Of a DNA stretch of 64,000 bases, positions 1 to 12,188 are shown in pieces. Under the pieces are notes generated by a model that made no database searches, was not told the DNA's origin, and saw nothing but the letters and a program-made list of their open reading frames with translations. How positions within the stretch are numbered: the stretch's first letter is position 1; every line of letters starts with the position of its first letter. This DNA is from Hippophae tibetana (Eukaryota; Streptophyta; Magnoliopsida; Rosales; Elaeagnaceae). Position numbers and translations under genes: made by a program. The stretch spans positions 16,421,501 through 16,485,500 of the forward strand of contig CM072801.1 of NCBI GenBank assembly GCA_037013495.1, in the 5' to 3' direction.

Positions 1-4
1 TTCA

Positions 5-109
5 TCACAGCCAACCCGGCTCACCCTAACTCGGTTCACTCCAACTCGGCTCACCTCAACTCGACTCACTCCAACCCGGCTCACTCCAACCTGGCTCACC
101 TTAACCCGG
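5..109 (+). repeat. 15-bp minisatellite in copia A leader
   Basis: Seven tandem units of 15 bp, such as CTCACTCCAACCCGG, with unit boundaries at 20, 35, 50, 65, 80 and 95 and a first partial unit from about 5. Units differ at one to three positions. The array lies between the presumed 5' LTR and gag. It could be read as a 5-residue peptide repeat, but it precedes the gag frame and is probably untranslated. Confidence 0.85.
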
Positions 110-208
110 TTTCAGGCTTGTTTTCAACTCCTCTTTCAATTTTTAAGGATATCTCCTTTATACTATTTCTATATATTTGCTTTATATTTCCTCCATTATT
201 TCGTTAAA

Positions 209-3200
209 ATAGACCGAAATGATGTCCCAAAATCAATCTCTACCACCATTGATGATACTAACTACCTAGCCTGGGCACAAGCAGTGAAAAGTTTCTTGAA
301 AGGCGCAAGCTATCGCGTTTCATAATTGGTGATATCTCTATACCCATCCAAGAAATCATTGAAAACAACTCCTTATTTGCTGACCACTTTGAAGACTATG
401 AGAGTAAACACCATCAAATTATTACATGGTTCCGTAACACCACCTTACCCTCCATCCATGGTGAATTTGAGCGTTTTGACACTGCCAAAAAAGTTTGGGA
501 ATTTCTTGAGGCTCGCTTCACTACAACAGATTTGGCCAACCAATATCAACTTCTAACAACTCTTCATACCAAACGCCAAAGGGCTGATCAAACCATTAAC
601 TAATTTCTCTCTGAAATGCATACTATTTGGGATCAACTCGCTTTCTCTGAACCAACTTGGACGAACAAGATTGATGCTGAGATGTTTTCAACTTACCGTA
701 ATCACCAACGTCTTGTTATTTTTCTCATGGCTCTCCATGATCGATTTGAACCTGTTCGGGCTTCCTTACTCCATCGGAGTCCTTTCCCATCCTTAGATAC
801 TACTGTGACCGAGCTTCACTCTGAAGAAACTCGGATGGGGGTTTTCAAAGTTCATCATACAAATTATGTTCTTGCCACCCTCTTTTATTGCCCTAAAGAA
901 GGTTCAAAAGAGGACTTCAAACATCAAGGTTGCACCTACTGTCACAACCCCAATCATGAGCTTCTTACATGTCCCATTCGGGTATGTATATATTGTCACA
1001 AGAAGGGTCCAGGATACTTTAACAGAGATTGCTTTCGGAATCCCTCTCAACATGGTTCAGGTAAAAATAGTAACTCATATATCACTGCTGCTGTTTCTGA
1101 GGATAATCATGACAAATTTACCTTCTCTACTCAAGAACTTGAAGGTCTTCTTAAACATATTCTCTCACAATCTAGTAATCCTCCTCCTACTGCCTTGTCT
1201 CTCACATCAGGTAAATATTTATGGTATTTTGATTCTGCTTGTTGTAACCATATGACTCATGATACTCACATCTTCTCTCCCACACAATCTTCCATCTCTA
1301 AACCTTTAATTCAAACGGCCAATGGTTCACATATGCATGTTAATGTTGTAGGACAAGTTTCCACATCTTCTATATCACTTTCTGACACCTTTTATATTCC
1401 CAACCTTACTCTAAATCTTATCTCTGTTGGTCAATTATGTGAACTTGGTCTTACTATTACTTTTTGCTCTTCTGGTTGTCATGTGCAGGATCCATAGACA
1501 GGACAGATCCTTGGGATAGGTCGTAAGATTGGACGATTATTTGAACTTATCGACCTTCATCTACCCAATTCTCCTCATACTTCCGTTGTTGCTTCTACTA
1601 CTCCTATCAACCTATAGCATGCTCGTCTAGGCCATACGTCTATAGGACGTCTTCGTCCCTTAGCATCTTCTGGTAAATTAGGATCTGTTTCTATTTTTGA
1701 TAATGTAAATTGTTTGCCTTGTCAATTGGGAAAACAACCTGCTTTATGTTTTAATAAAAGTGATTCTACTTCTGTCTCCCCTTTTGACTTAATTCATTCT
1801 GATGTTTGGGGTCCATCCCCACATCCTACTATGGGGGGATGTGTTTACTTTGTCATTTTTATTGATGATTATTCAAGATTCACATGGATTTTTCTCATGA
1901 AACATAGATCTGAATTACCCAAAATTTATTATGATTTTGCCCAAATGGTTAAAACCTAATTTTCTCAAAATATCAAAGTACTTAAAGTTGATAATGCTAT
2001 GAAATATAAAGAAACAAAGTTTTTAAATTTTCTTCGACAAAATGAGACTCTTTATTAATATTCTTGTCCTGGTACATCTCAACAAAATGGAAGAGCTGAG
2101 CGAAAACACAGACATATTCTTAATACTGTTCGCACTCTCCTCATTTCTAGTTCTTGTCCTGAACGCTTTTGGGGTGAAGCAGCTCTTACAGCTGTTTATA
2201 CCATCAATCGTGTTCTCATGCCTATTATTCATAATCAATCCCCTTATGAGCATCTCTATAGTACTTCTCCATCTTATGAACTGCTCAAAGTGTTTGGTTG
2301 TGCCTGTTTTGTTCTTCTTCACCCTCATGAACGCAATAAATTAGAACCTCGTGCTCGCCTTTGTTGTTTCTTAGGGTATGGAATAGAACACAAAAGCTAT
2401 CTTTGTTGGGACCCTATCTCTAAACGATTGCGCATCTCTCGTCATATCATCTTTTGGGAACATAAAATGTTTTCCTCTATTTCCTCATTTCATGTCTCAT
2501 CTCCTACCTCACTCTCATTTTTTAATGACCCAACTATTGATTTATTTCCTCCTGACATTACTCTATTACCCTCACCATCGTCTACTACAGCTTCTCCTGA
2601 TGTGTCTGCTCCTTCTGCTGATCCTACCATAACAACATCTTCTGAAGACCAACTACCTGATTGTCCAGAGTCATCACTTCGTCATTCTACTCGTGTAAGT
2701 AGTCTTCCTTTTCATCTTCGTGATTACCAATGTTTCTCTACTATTTTGTCTCATCATGAACCCCAAAATTATAGAGAAGCTAGTTCTAACCCTCATTGGT
2801 AGCAAGTTATGGCAGATGAATTACAGGTATTAACAAAAGCACATACATGGGATCTTGTTGATCTTCCATCTAATAAATATTTGATTGGTTGTAAGTGGAT
2901 TTTCAAAATCAAAACTCATTCAGATGAGTCTGTGAAACAATATAAATCTTGTCTGGTTGCAAAGGGTTTTACACAGGAATATGGAATCAACTATGAAGAA
3001 ACTTTTGCACATGTAGCTCACCTCACCTCTGTTCGAAGTATCATTGTTGTTGCTGCTGCCCGAAATTGGAACATGTTTCAAATGGATGCCAAAAATTCTT
3101 TTCTCAATGGAGACATAAATGAGGAAGTTTATATGAAACCTCCTCCTGGATACACTCATTCACCTCATCAAGTATGCAGACTTCGTCGTGCTCTCTATGG

Positions 3201-4293
3201 CCTTAAACAAGCTCCTCGAGATTGGTTTTACAAATTAAGCTCTACACTTACTGACTTTGGTTTCACTTCCAGTTCTTATGACTCTGGTCTCTTTATTCGG
3301 AAGACTCCCACTGGTGTAGCACTTCTACTCCTTTATGTAGATGATATGATCATGATCATAACAGGGAATGACTCTAATGGAATTATTGATCTCAAGCAGT
3401 TTCTGAGCCATCAATTTGAAATGAAAGACCTTGGTCGTCTCCACTACTTCTTGGGCCTAGAAATCTCATCTGATTCTCAAGGATATTATCTCTCTCAAGC
3501 AAAGTACTCATCTGATATTCTTAATCAAGTTGGCCTTACTAATTGCAAAACTGCATCAACACCTCTAGAAACCAATGTGAAACTTACTCCATTGGATGGT
3601 ACTATTCTCTCATATGCCACATTATACAGACAACTAGTAGGCAGTCTTGTTTATCTCACATTCACTCGTCCTGACATTGCCTATATTGTTCATCTGGTTA
3701 GTCAATTCATGTCTGCTCCACGGTCTACCCATTATACTGCGGTTCTTTGCATTCTTCGATACATCAAAGGCACCATGTTTCACGGTCTCCACTTCTCCAA
3801 CAAGTCTAATCTTCTTCTTTCCGCCTACTCCAATGCTGATTATGCAGGTGACCCAACTGATCGTCGCTCTACTACTGGATATTGTTTCTTTCTTGGAAAC
3901 TCTCTCATATCTTGGCGAAGCAAGAAACAATCCCTCACTTCTCGATCCAGCATTGAATCTGAATATTGTGCTCTTGCTGACACCACTCAAGAACTTCTTT
4001 GGCTCCGTTGGTTACTTACTGATATGGGTGTTCTCCAATCAACTATAATTATCCTATATTGTGACAATCAGAGTGCTATTCAGATTGCTCACAATAATGT
4101 ATTTCATGAACGAACAAAACATATCGAGATTGATTGTAATTTTGTTCATCAACATGTTCTTCAAGATATTGTTTGTCTCAAATCAATATCCTTCACAGAT
4201 CAAACCGCTGATATCTTCACCAAATCTCATCTACCAGGCAGATTTCAAGAATTAGTTTCCAAACTCAAGTTGATTGTTTCTCTTCCTCCTTGA
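209..4293 (+). pseudogene. copia A gag-pol polyprotein relic
   Basis: Encodes the polyprotein for reverse transcription and integration of element A. Gag begins around 209 in another frame and shifts at about 305-321 into the frame used to the end. Visible parts: a CX2CX4HX4C knuckle (CTYCHNPNHELLTC, near 934) and a second knuckle with Pro in place of His; the protease site as FDSACCNHMT; an integrase zinc-finger region near 1618; acidic integrase motifs HSDVWG and VDNAMKY; reverse transcriptase YVDD near 3335; RNase H ending at TGA 4291-4293. In-frame stops lie at 601, 1495, 1615, 1957, 2056 and 2800. The reverse transcriptase-RNase H half (2809-4293) is open for 494 codons. No functional product is expected. 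Confidence 0.93.
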
Positions 4294-4306
4294 GTTTAAG
4301 GAGGGA

Positions 4307-4528
4307 TGTTAAGTTATATTTGAAATTTTAATTCACTTATACTTCACTTGTACTACACTTGTATTATTTCATTGGTACTACACTTCTACTATTTCACTTG
4401 TACTACACTTGTACTATTTCACTTGTACTACGTTACAACTCTATCAATAGAGTTCTCTATGTACATTCTAAAACACACCAATACAACATTAAATCATTCT
4501 TTTTTCTTATCTCTCTATACTCTTCACA
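4307..4528 (+). repeat. 3' LTR of copia A
   Basis: Starts TGTTAAGTTATATTTG immediately after the purine tract AAGGAGGGA that follows the pol stop. This placement is typical of a polypurine tract and 3' LTR. The right end is set at the last TTCACA before sequence turns to plain AT-rich DNA. No second copy is in the window to check the boundary. Confidence 0.6.
4346..4432 (+). repeat. 25-bp minisatellite inside copia A LTR
   Basis: Three and a half units of 25 bp at 4346, 4371, 4396 and 4421 (partial). Each contains ACTTGTACTACACTTGTACT-like sequence with small differences. It lies in the first half of the LTR, where promoter and enhancer repeats often sit. Any regulatory role is inference. 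Confidence 0.85.
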
Positions 4529-6640
4529 TTAAAAATTATACAATATATTTAGATTAGCATTTATAAATTTTATAATTGGATGTATTCAATTCATATCGAA
4601 TTATCATTAAATTATAAATATATATATATATTTTTTATTTTATAATATGTTATATTTAAATATTGTGGATACTATAATTATATTATATTATTTTTTAACT
4701 TAAAAATAAATATAAAAATTTATACTAATTTAATAATTATATAAATATATTTCATATTCTTTTGATTTTTTTTAGCTATAACTATAAATAATAATATTTA
4801 TTATAAAAATATCGATTTAAAATTTAAATTTGAATATGTCGTATTTTATATGTGATAATAATTTATAAATAAATTTTAATATCAATATGATCTTATTTGA
4901 TTCAAAAAATTTGATCTGTTCAGATCCAGATTGATTTATATTAATTACATCATCGAATCTGTTCAAATCTAGATTGATTCGTATTAATTACATCATCGAA
5001 GCAAATCTAAATTGATTCGTATTAATTACATCATCGAATCAGATTCGAATTGAAAATTTTCAAGTCTATTCAAATCAGATCGGATTTGAATTGATAAAAA
5101 AATAGATAATTTTGATTCACTGATCATTACTATATGTAAAAGAAAGAAATTATTTATTAAATTTGGTTTTATATTACATTATATCAATAAAATATAAAAT
5201 TAATATATTTATTTATTTTTTCAAGAGGTGAATTTACTTTATTAAACCTAGTGATTGATTAAAAAAAATCTTATTAATGGAGAATAATAGTAAAAAAATA
5301 CCTCGTTCGTTAAGGTTTAGTACCCTTATTAATAAACATTTTAAAATAAAATATATTATATGTGATTTATTATTAATATCATTTATATGTTTAATATTTT
5401 TTATAAAAAAGATATAAGTTGGAGATAAACTCATTCATCATATGTTAGTGTAATCATTATATACACTAATTTATGCATATGAATGTACTAATACAAATCA
5501 TGTATCAATGCACTCATTATATGCAAACGTTTTTAGTTAATGTAATGATATTTTTTATTTTTCATATTATTAAAATATTTTATTTTAATACTTAATTCAA
5601 TTGTTGGTATTCTTTTAAACATTTTAAACAATGTGTTATTTATTACTTTTAGAGTATATTATTTATCAATCGTATTAATTTCTCTCTAAATTAAGTATTT
5701 CAAAAATAAAATATTTGTATTAATATTAAATTTTATTAGTCTGAAGCACTATGTCATCACATAATTTAAGAATAATGAATAATTTTTCATTTCAAACAGT
5801 GTTTTCTCTATTTTTTTAGAGTTGGCCACATATGTATGGAAGATTAAACAAAATTATTTGTGAGAATTTAAGGGAAAAAGGCAATATAAAAAAATATCAT
5901 ATTCTTTTGATATGATAAAAGAACTATGACTACTTATTTTATAATATATATAAGTTTAATTAATAAATTAGTACCTATTAATGATTAGCATAGTAAAACT
6001 ACATAAATATAATTTTTGATCGATATAATTAATTAAAATGTAGTGTTATTATTATTGAATAAATTTTTTATTAATGTAAAACAATTGCAACAACTTAAGT
6101 GATATATAATCACTCAAAAATTATAATAAATAATTTTAATTTTTTATTTAAAACTTTGATGACATTTTAACTTATATATAGATAATAATCATAATACATT
6201 AATAAACAAAAATAAATAATAAATTTAAACTATACTAATTATTGTTATGTGGAGTTAGGATATTGGATGTCATAATTTGATAAAAAGATATTTTTAATCA
6301 CTTTAAGACCTCATATGTACAAACATATTTAGTAAATAATGATTATATTCTCATATCATGCGATTATACATAACACAACATATAATGAGATAAACCTACA
6401 TAGATCCCTAACTATGTAGTAGCATTTTTGGCTTACTTATGGCTATCATTCAATAACAAACAATACATTACCAGAATAAAAATAGTTTACAACTAAATAT
6501 AAATATAACTATAATATCTCTATCAATATGAAGATATGCCTTAACTACTCCTATGTTATCCTCTTTCATTATCATCAAAGCACCTAATCCAATAAAATCT
6601 AAGCTCGTTTATGGAACTCCATCACCACGTGATATGATTG
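4529..6640. other. AT-rich intergenic DNA, no gene seen
   Basis: Long A/T runs on both strands, no coding stretch with recognisable residues and no clear transposon end. The only structure noted is a short tandem repeat at 4918-5040, listed separately. Confidence 0.6.
4918..5040. repeat. about 40-bp tandem repeat, three units
   Basis: Units start near 4918, 4961 and 5001. All contain ATTGATTCGTATTAATTACA followed by TCATCGAA, with small differences and one short deletion. No coding or transposon context is apparent. Confidence 0.75.
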
Positions 6641-6641
6641 A

Positions 6642-6960
6642 TTACTGATGGTTAAACCTTCTAAAAGAAGGAATACCATAAAAGTAAGGCAACATAGAAT
6701 AATTAATATTTTTCAATTCATAATTTTTAGTTTTCTCCTCCAACTGTATACAACAAGTAGCATTGCCAATGATTAGCCTTGTATACTCTTTCATAGTCAT
6801 CTCTCTAGGTAAAGCATTCTTCATGTTTAGTGGCTCTTGATATAACTTTTCTTCTTATTGGATTTCAATATCTAACCTCTTAAGTGCTTTTTTGATCTGT
6901 TGATATTGTTTATAAAAGGTGCGAGTCTATTCCTAAGAGATCTCCCACCTTGCATATAAT
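6642..6960 (-). pseudogene. possible retrotransposon gag N-terminal scrap
   Basis: Read on the minus strand, the segment gives an open run with residues such as NYELKNINYSMLPYFYGIPS, preceded by a broken stretch containing a stop. The NYELK...MLPxFYG pattern resembles the N-terminal part of some plant Ty3/gypsy gag proteins just before the gag core domain. No core, zinc knuckle or LTR is adjacent. The call rests on a remembered family pattern only. Confidence 0.35.
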
Positions 6961-7785
6961 AACAAAAACAACGAAGAAATTAAAGCATTAGAGAATAAAA
7001 CCATTAAACAATTTAAATAACTAAACAAGAACAAATATTAACAAAATTAAAAAATCAACAAAATTGAAAAAAAAACTAAAAAGAAAATAATTAAGCAATT
7101 TAAAATGTCAATCCCTAACAACAACTGCAAAAAATTGATGCACAAATTTTAATTAATTGTAAGTTCACAAATTTTAATTAATTACAAGTGTACAAATCAC
7201 TAGTAGATTAATAAAAAAATAACCTTGAGATCCATTTCCAGAGGAATTGACAGGTGTTTTAAAATGTTATTTAATTAGCTAAAAAAATAATTTTAAATAT
7301 TCTAACAATTATCAGTTGAGATAAAGATTGTAAATTTTAAAATTGATTAAACAAGTAAAATAAAGCAAATAAATTATGGTAGAATAAATATAGATGAATG
7401 AATATGAAAAATTAGTTAGCTAACCATTTATGAAAAGGAAAAATTAAAGTATTTTCACAATATGGCTTCAAAAGTTAGAATTATTAGTTTTTTTTTCTTT
7501 TAAATAAAAGAACCCTCAATAATCATGGTGAGTCCCCACAATTCTCAATCAACCAATAACTTTCTAGATTGGGCTTGAAATTAGTTAATTGAAAAATTTA
7601 AAGAAAATAAATAAATCATCTAATGTGAATTATACTCTTGATTATAAAGCACAACCAAATACAAATTATGTGTCTAATACTTAGTTTTAAAATAGTCATT
7701 TCGTTTATAAATTAACAAGTTGTTCTTCCACTCATGAAAGCAAACCTAATATTCTATATATGTTTCCCTTAATTGTGTTCTTTTA
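6961..7785. other. AT-rich intergenic DNA, no gene seen
   Basis: A-rich and T-rich stretches with no supported feature on either strand. Confidence 0.55.
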
Positions 7786-7787
7786 AC

Positions 7788-9775
7788 AAGCATAAGCTTA
7801 AGCCTAGGAGTGCATTTTTTTGTTATTGCTATTATCAAAAGGGTTATTTATGCCTTCACTTAGCTACTGGATAAATTTATAGTAGTAGGCATGTAATGTT
7901 TAATGAGTTGTGCTTTCCATATTTTGCTTTGAGTACTGGTTATGCTAATGTATCTTATGAGTCACATGTACAAATTACAACTCATACAACTCTTCCTATT
8001 ACTAAACATGTTTCTACATCTATTACTTCTATTTTTGCACATGTTGTTAATGTTTCTACAGTAGACTAATTTTTGTCTAGTCATGATTTTTCATAGCCTA
8101 TTGATGTATCACCAATTGATGTGTCTCAACATGATGTACCTTAGCCTATGGATGATAATGATTTTTTAAATTACACATTAGGCATTGACCTACCATTAGT
8201 ACCTTTTTCTATTTATCTTACTCCTTTCCAACCTCCTCAATCTAACAATGTCTCAACTTTTGCAATATTTCCAACTTTTGATTCTTCAACAACTCTTACC
8301 ATCTTGGGTACCTTCAACTAATAGCCATTTTATAGTTACTATGTCCAAGTCTGGTATAGCTAAGCCTAAAGTCTATGATATAGTTGCTACATATGGTGTA
8401 GTTTTATCAGAACTTAAAACTTATAAGCAGGCCTTAAAGGTTCCTGAGTGGAAAAGGACAATGTAAAATGAAATTGATGCCTTCATTACAAATAAAACAT
8501 GTGAATTGGTATTCTTACTCCCTGATCATACTCCAATTAGGTGTTTTGAGTAATATTTCTTTCTTTTGGTGACTTGGATATATATAAAGCTAGGTTGGTG
8601 GCTAGGGATTTTTTGAAAGAATTTGATGTAGATTATTCAAAAACATTCAGTCATGTAAGGATGAAAAGTTAGCGTTCCTTAATGGGGATTTTTTTAAAGA
8701 TGCTTATATGTGTCAACCACATGGTTTTGAGAGTAGTGACACTTAAGTTTGTGTGCAAGCTCAAAAATGCATTGTATGGATTGAAACAAGCTCCAAGAAG
8801 TTGATATCAAAAGCTTTGTTCTTGTCTTTTGAGTATGGGGTTTCATGACTCCAAATATGATTGTTCTCTATTTCTAAAGAGTAAATTTGATGTTTTTCTT
8901 ATAATCATCGTATATGTAGATGACATTCTCATTACTTGGACTAATATTTCTATGGTGGATGCTTTAATTATTGATCTTAATCTTAAATTTTCTTTAAAAG
9001 GATTTAGGATTGCTCCATTATTTTCTTGGAGTTAAAATGGCTTATTCAAATAATTTCATGCATCTTTCCAAACAAAAGCATATTAGAGATCTTTTGGAGT
9101 TCACATGTTTGCATGATACAAAGGAGGTTAACACACCCATGGTCTTAGGGAAGCAATTTAGTAAGTTTAGTGGTTGCTTATTGGACGATGCTATTGAGTA
9201 TTGTAAAGGCCATTACAATATCTAACTCTTGCAAGGCCTAATATTGCATTTAGTGTAAACAAATTGTGTCAATTTATGACCACTTCTACTGAGGTACATT
9301 GGTTAGCTATCAAGAAGATACTAAGGTATCTCAAAGGTACACTATACTTTGCTCTTACTATCACTAATTCTTCTTCCTTAGACTTAATAAGGTATTGTGA
9401 TGCTAATTATGTAGTTCACTTGATAATCTTTATGGTACGAGTGCTTATTATATTTTCCTTGATTATTCTCTTGTGTCTTGGAAATCTTACATGCAAAAGG
9501 TTTTTTCTTGTAATAGTACTAAGAGTGAATATCATGCTATGGCTTTAACGTGTGCTAAAATTATTTGGCTTCATTCCCTACTAAATGATATTCTAGTTTC
9601 ATTGCCTCATCTACCAATTTTTCTTATTGATAATATTGATGCTAAGGAATTGGCTCATAATGCTATTTTTCACGCACGTACTAAGCATATTTAAATGGAT
9701 CATAACTTCATTTTTGATCAAGTTGTCAAAGGTCTTAGGCCTAAACTCATGGTTTTTCCAAAACCATTTGTTTGA
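7788..9775 (+). pseudogene. copia B pol relic, 5'-truncated
   Basis: Plus-strand copia pol, heavily shifted and interrupted. It enters in the C-terminal part of integrase (HKLKPRSA, then QKGYLCL near 7840). It passes through the linker near 8340 (SGIAKPKVYDI), and then reverse transcriptase (ALYGLKQAPRS near 8773, YVDDILIT near 8915). RNase H follows (YCDAN near 9392, STKSEYHAMAL near 9517) and the frame dies near 9690. Gag, protease and most of integrase are missing, as is the 5' LTR. It is a different copia lineage from element A. It is non-functional. Confidence 0.88.
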
Positions 9776-9795
9776 AGAAAATGAGAGGGGTATTA

Positions 9796-9993
9796 TGTTG
9801 TAATCAGTATCTGTTTAATAAAGGTTTATTACTAATTTTTCACAAGCATTTAGGTGTAGATGTCCGCTAGATGTCTTCCACGTGTACACTTTTTACTAAT
9901 AAGAGTTCTATAAATAATAGCAAAGCATGTATTGTTAATTCATTCATTAATAATAGAATTCTTTAGAACTGTTTTCTTCTCTTCAATATTTCA
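9796..9993 (+). repeat. probable 3' LTR of copia B
   Basis: A purine tract GAGAGGGG at 9783-9790 lies just after the pol relic and is followed by TGTTGTAATCAG at 9796. A TATA-like CTATAAATAATAG near 9909 and a pyrimidine-rich end (CTTCTCTTCAATATTTCA) fit a short LTR of about 200 bp. No partner LTR is present, so the end is approximate. Confidence 0.5.
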
Positions 9994-11500
9994 ATTCTTG
10001 GTCCTTCGTAATATATCGGTTTTCAAGTTTAATGTTATTTAGAAGAATACTAATGTCATATAAATTTGTACCTATTTTTATACTCAAATTACTCGTAGTA
10101 AAAGATGAGAAAATTATTTTGAAAAAAAAAGAATATATTTATTTTTCTAGATATTTTTTCATTAAGAACATATGGGTGAATTAAGTGCAAAAATAAATGC
10201 AAAATTCTATGTTATTAACATTTCTCACACTATTGAATGGTTTCGTTTTAGCATCTCCAATTCAATTATTAATACCTCTTTTAGCTTTTAATTTTTCTTT
10301 TTGCTATTGTCTTTTTCTTTTTCTTAAAATTTTACAAATGTTCTTGCTTAATTTGTTATATAGAACACATATGTCTAACTTTAACTAAAAAGTAGTAAAG
10401 ATTATTCAAAATAACTAAAATGATTACCAATAATTGAATTTGGTACTAAAATTGAAACTTCAAATAGCATTAGACATAATAAATATCAATGCATTAACTA
10501 GAATACCTTTAGAGTATTGAAACTTATAAATAAAATATAAAATACAAATAATAACTCATGTGAGAGTATCAAACAAAAAATGTTATAGATTCAAGGCATA
10601 ACTTATAATATATCATATTTTCTTTGAATGGTATCATGAAACTCTGGTTAATTTACTTTCTTGAATTGATCACATCAATCACATTTATTTAAATAAGTAC
10701 ACTTTATCATCTCACTGTTACATTTTTAGACATTTTAACAAAAAACAATTGCTAAATTTGATATTTTTATGAGAAAAACCTTAAATATAATTGATTTCAA
10801 CCCATCTAGCAATGGGCTGGTGGATCTTTGATGAGAAAAATGTCACAAAAATAAAAAAACTTAAGTGACTAATGTGATTAAAAATTACAAAAATGATTAA
10901 AGTATTTAAAAATATAATATTAAAGTGACTAAAGTGCACTAGTTGATAGTTAGATAAGTAATGTATACAATTTGTGATATTTTCTTTCTTAAAAGGTTAA
11001 AGTGAATTATAGGCTCATAAAATTCAATTAAATTCACACATAAATTCCCAAATTTTTAAAGCATACTATTAGTTTCCAAACTTTGATTCACAAAATCTTA
11101 AACTTTTAAAATTTAACACATAGATCCTAACTTAGATATTAAAATAAATATTTGTGAATAAAAAATATATGATTTGTGTGTGAAATTTTAATAATTTAAG
11201 GACCAAATTATATGATTTATAAATTTAGACATACCATATACAAATTAGATTTTTAAAAAATAGAGACCATAAGTTTTTGATTTGGCTGATATTGAATTCT
11301 GAACTCCAAATGATAAAATTAAGGGCAACAACTTGTCCTTTGTAGGATAATTCAGAGACTTAAATATTCAAAAATTGACAACCATCAAACTCTTTTCATC
11401 TATATCTTTCCTCTAATATGTATGCATCTAAGGTTTTAAGAAATAGACATTAATCAAACCACGGGATGAACATTTTAACATCCCATTTGTCAAACTTAAT
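9994..11500. other. AT-rich intergenic DNA; no upstream gibberellin oxidase exons found
   Basis: I looked here on the plus strand for the earlier exons expected before 11698, such as one carrying an HTD iron-binding motif, and found none. No other supported feature. Confidence 0.55.
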
Positions 11501-11506
11501 ATACAT

Positions 11507-11528
11507 GGTTTCAAACTCTGATACTACC
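11507..11528 (-). other. copia primer-binding-site-like sequence
   Basis: On the minus strand this reads GGTAGTATCAGAGTTTGAAA, close to the initiator-Met tRNA primer site used by many copia elements (TGGTATCAGAG core) and the bases that often follow. No LTR pair or pol is recognisable next to it, so it is at most a relic of an old element. Confidence 0.3.
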
Positions 11529-11697
11529 TCAAAGTAAGTGAATTAAAGTGTCATAACTAGTGGACAAATTAGATATTACATTCTGTTACATAATGACAAA
11601 CTCGATCCTATATATTAGAGTATTATTATTATTATTTATTTGGAAATGAAAGAAAATATTTTTAGTATTGAGAGTGGGTTGTGTTATATATTTTCAG

Positions 11698-11949
11698 GTG
11701 ATGACAAATGGAAGATTAGTAAGTGTGAGACACAGAGCAGTGGTTAATACATCTTCTACCAGAATGTCTATGGGCTATTTTGCAGCTCCTCCTACGAATA
11801 TGTGTATCAAAGCTTTGCCACAAGTGATTACAGCTGATAAGCCTTCTCTTTATAGGCCATTCACGTGGGCTGAGTATAAGAAAACTACCTACTCCCTGCG
11901 TCTTGGAGATAGTCGTCTCAATCTCTTTAGAAAGATCCAAGATGATTGA
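11698..11949 (+). CDS. gibberellin 2-oxidase-like gene, last exon only
   Basis: Encodes the last 83 residues of a 2-oxoglutarate/Fe(II)-dependent dioxygenase of the gibberellin 2-oxidase type. The family inactivates bioactive gibberellins by 2-beta-hydroxylation in the cytosol. The exon follows an acceptor TATATTTTCAG ending at 11697 and opens VMTNGRLVSVRHRAVV, matching the conserved intron position just before VMTNG in this family. VRHR carries the expected His and Arg of the iron and 2-oxoglutarate site, and RMSMGYF and FTWAEYKK are family motifs. It ends with TGA at 11947-11949 and has no internal stop. The earlier exons are absent from 1-11690, so it is either a gene with a very long intron extending beyond the window or an orphan exon. 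A related C19 gibberellin dioxygenase is possible. Retrotransposon C starts 170 bp downstream. Confidence 0.85.
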   Translation: MMTNGRLVSVRHRAVVNTSSTRMSMGYFAAPPTNMCIKALPQVITADKPSLYRPFTWAEYKKTTYSLRLGDSRLNLFRKIQDD

Positions 11950-12114
11950 ATTAAGCTGCTTTATTACTTATTCTGGGTGATTTAAGGAGGCTTCTTATGT
12001 AGGGGCAATTATTGCCAGTGTTATTTTTTCCTCCTCTTTGGGGGTTTTGTAGTTTAGACTGTCCCTGAAACTTTGCATGAATTTTCGTAATTAGGAAGAC
12101 CTGGAAAGAAGCTT

Positions 12115-12119
12115 GTAGA
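12115..12119. repeat. target-site duplication GTAGA, left copy (copia C)
   Basis: GTAGA lies directly left of the LTR at 12120 and again directly right of the LTR ending at 23428 (23429-23433). A perfect 5-bp match across 11.3 kb marks one integration event. Confidence 0.9.
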
Positions 12120-12151
12120 TGAAAACTGAGATAGACTCAGGAATGTAAAAG

Positions 12152-12188
<37 letters not shown>

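Larger units (their letters stand above)
1..4528 (+). mobile_element. Ty1/copia retrotransposon A, 5' end outside window
   Basis: This is a decayed copia element on the plus strand, truncated by the window edge. In order it has a leader with a 15-bp minisatellite, a gag-pol frame (209-4293), a purine-rich tract just before 4307, and a 3' LTR starting TGTTAAG at 4307. The domain order gag, protease, integrase, reverse transcriptase, RNase H is the copia order. The 5' LTR is not visible, so length and target duplication cannot be judged. The LTR end near 4528 (TTCACA) is a guess. Confidence 0.9.

Noticed and set aside
2042..2344. Open frames overlapping the copia A integrase on both strands
   Set aside because: They are alternative frames of the pol relic. 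The pol frame carries the conserved integrase residues.
11716..11940. Minus-strand open frame opposite the gibberellin oxidase exon
   Set aside because: It is antisense to a clearly conserved exon and has no recognisable residues.
12154..12186. GA repeat considered as a regulatory GAGA element
   Set aside because: It lies within a dead LTR, is absent from the partner LTR and is best explained as slippage.
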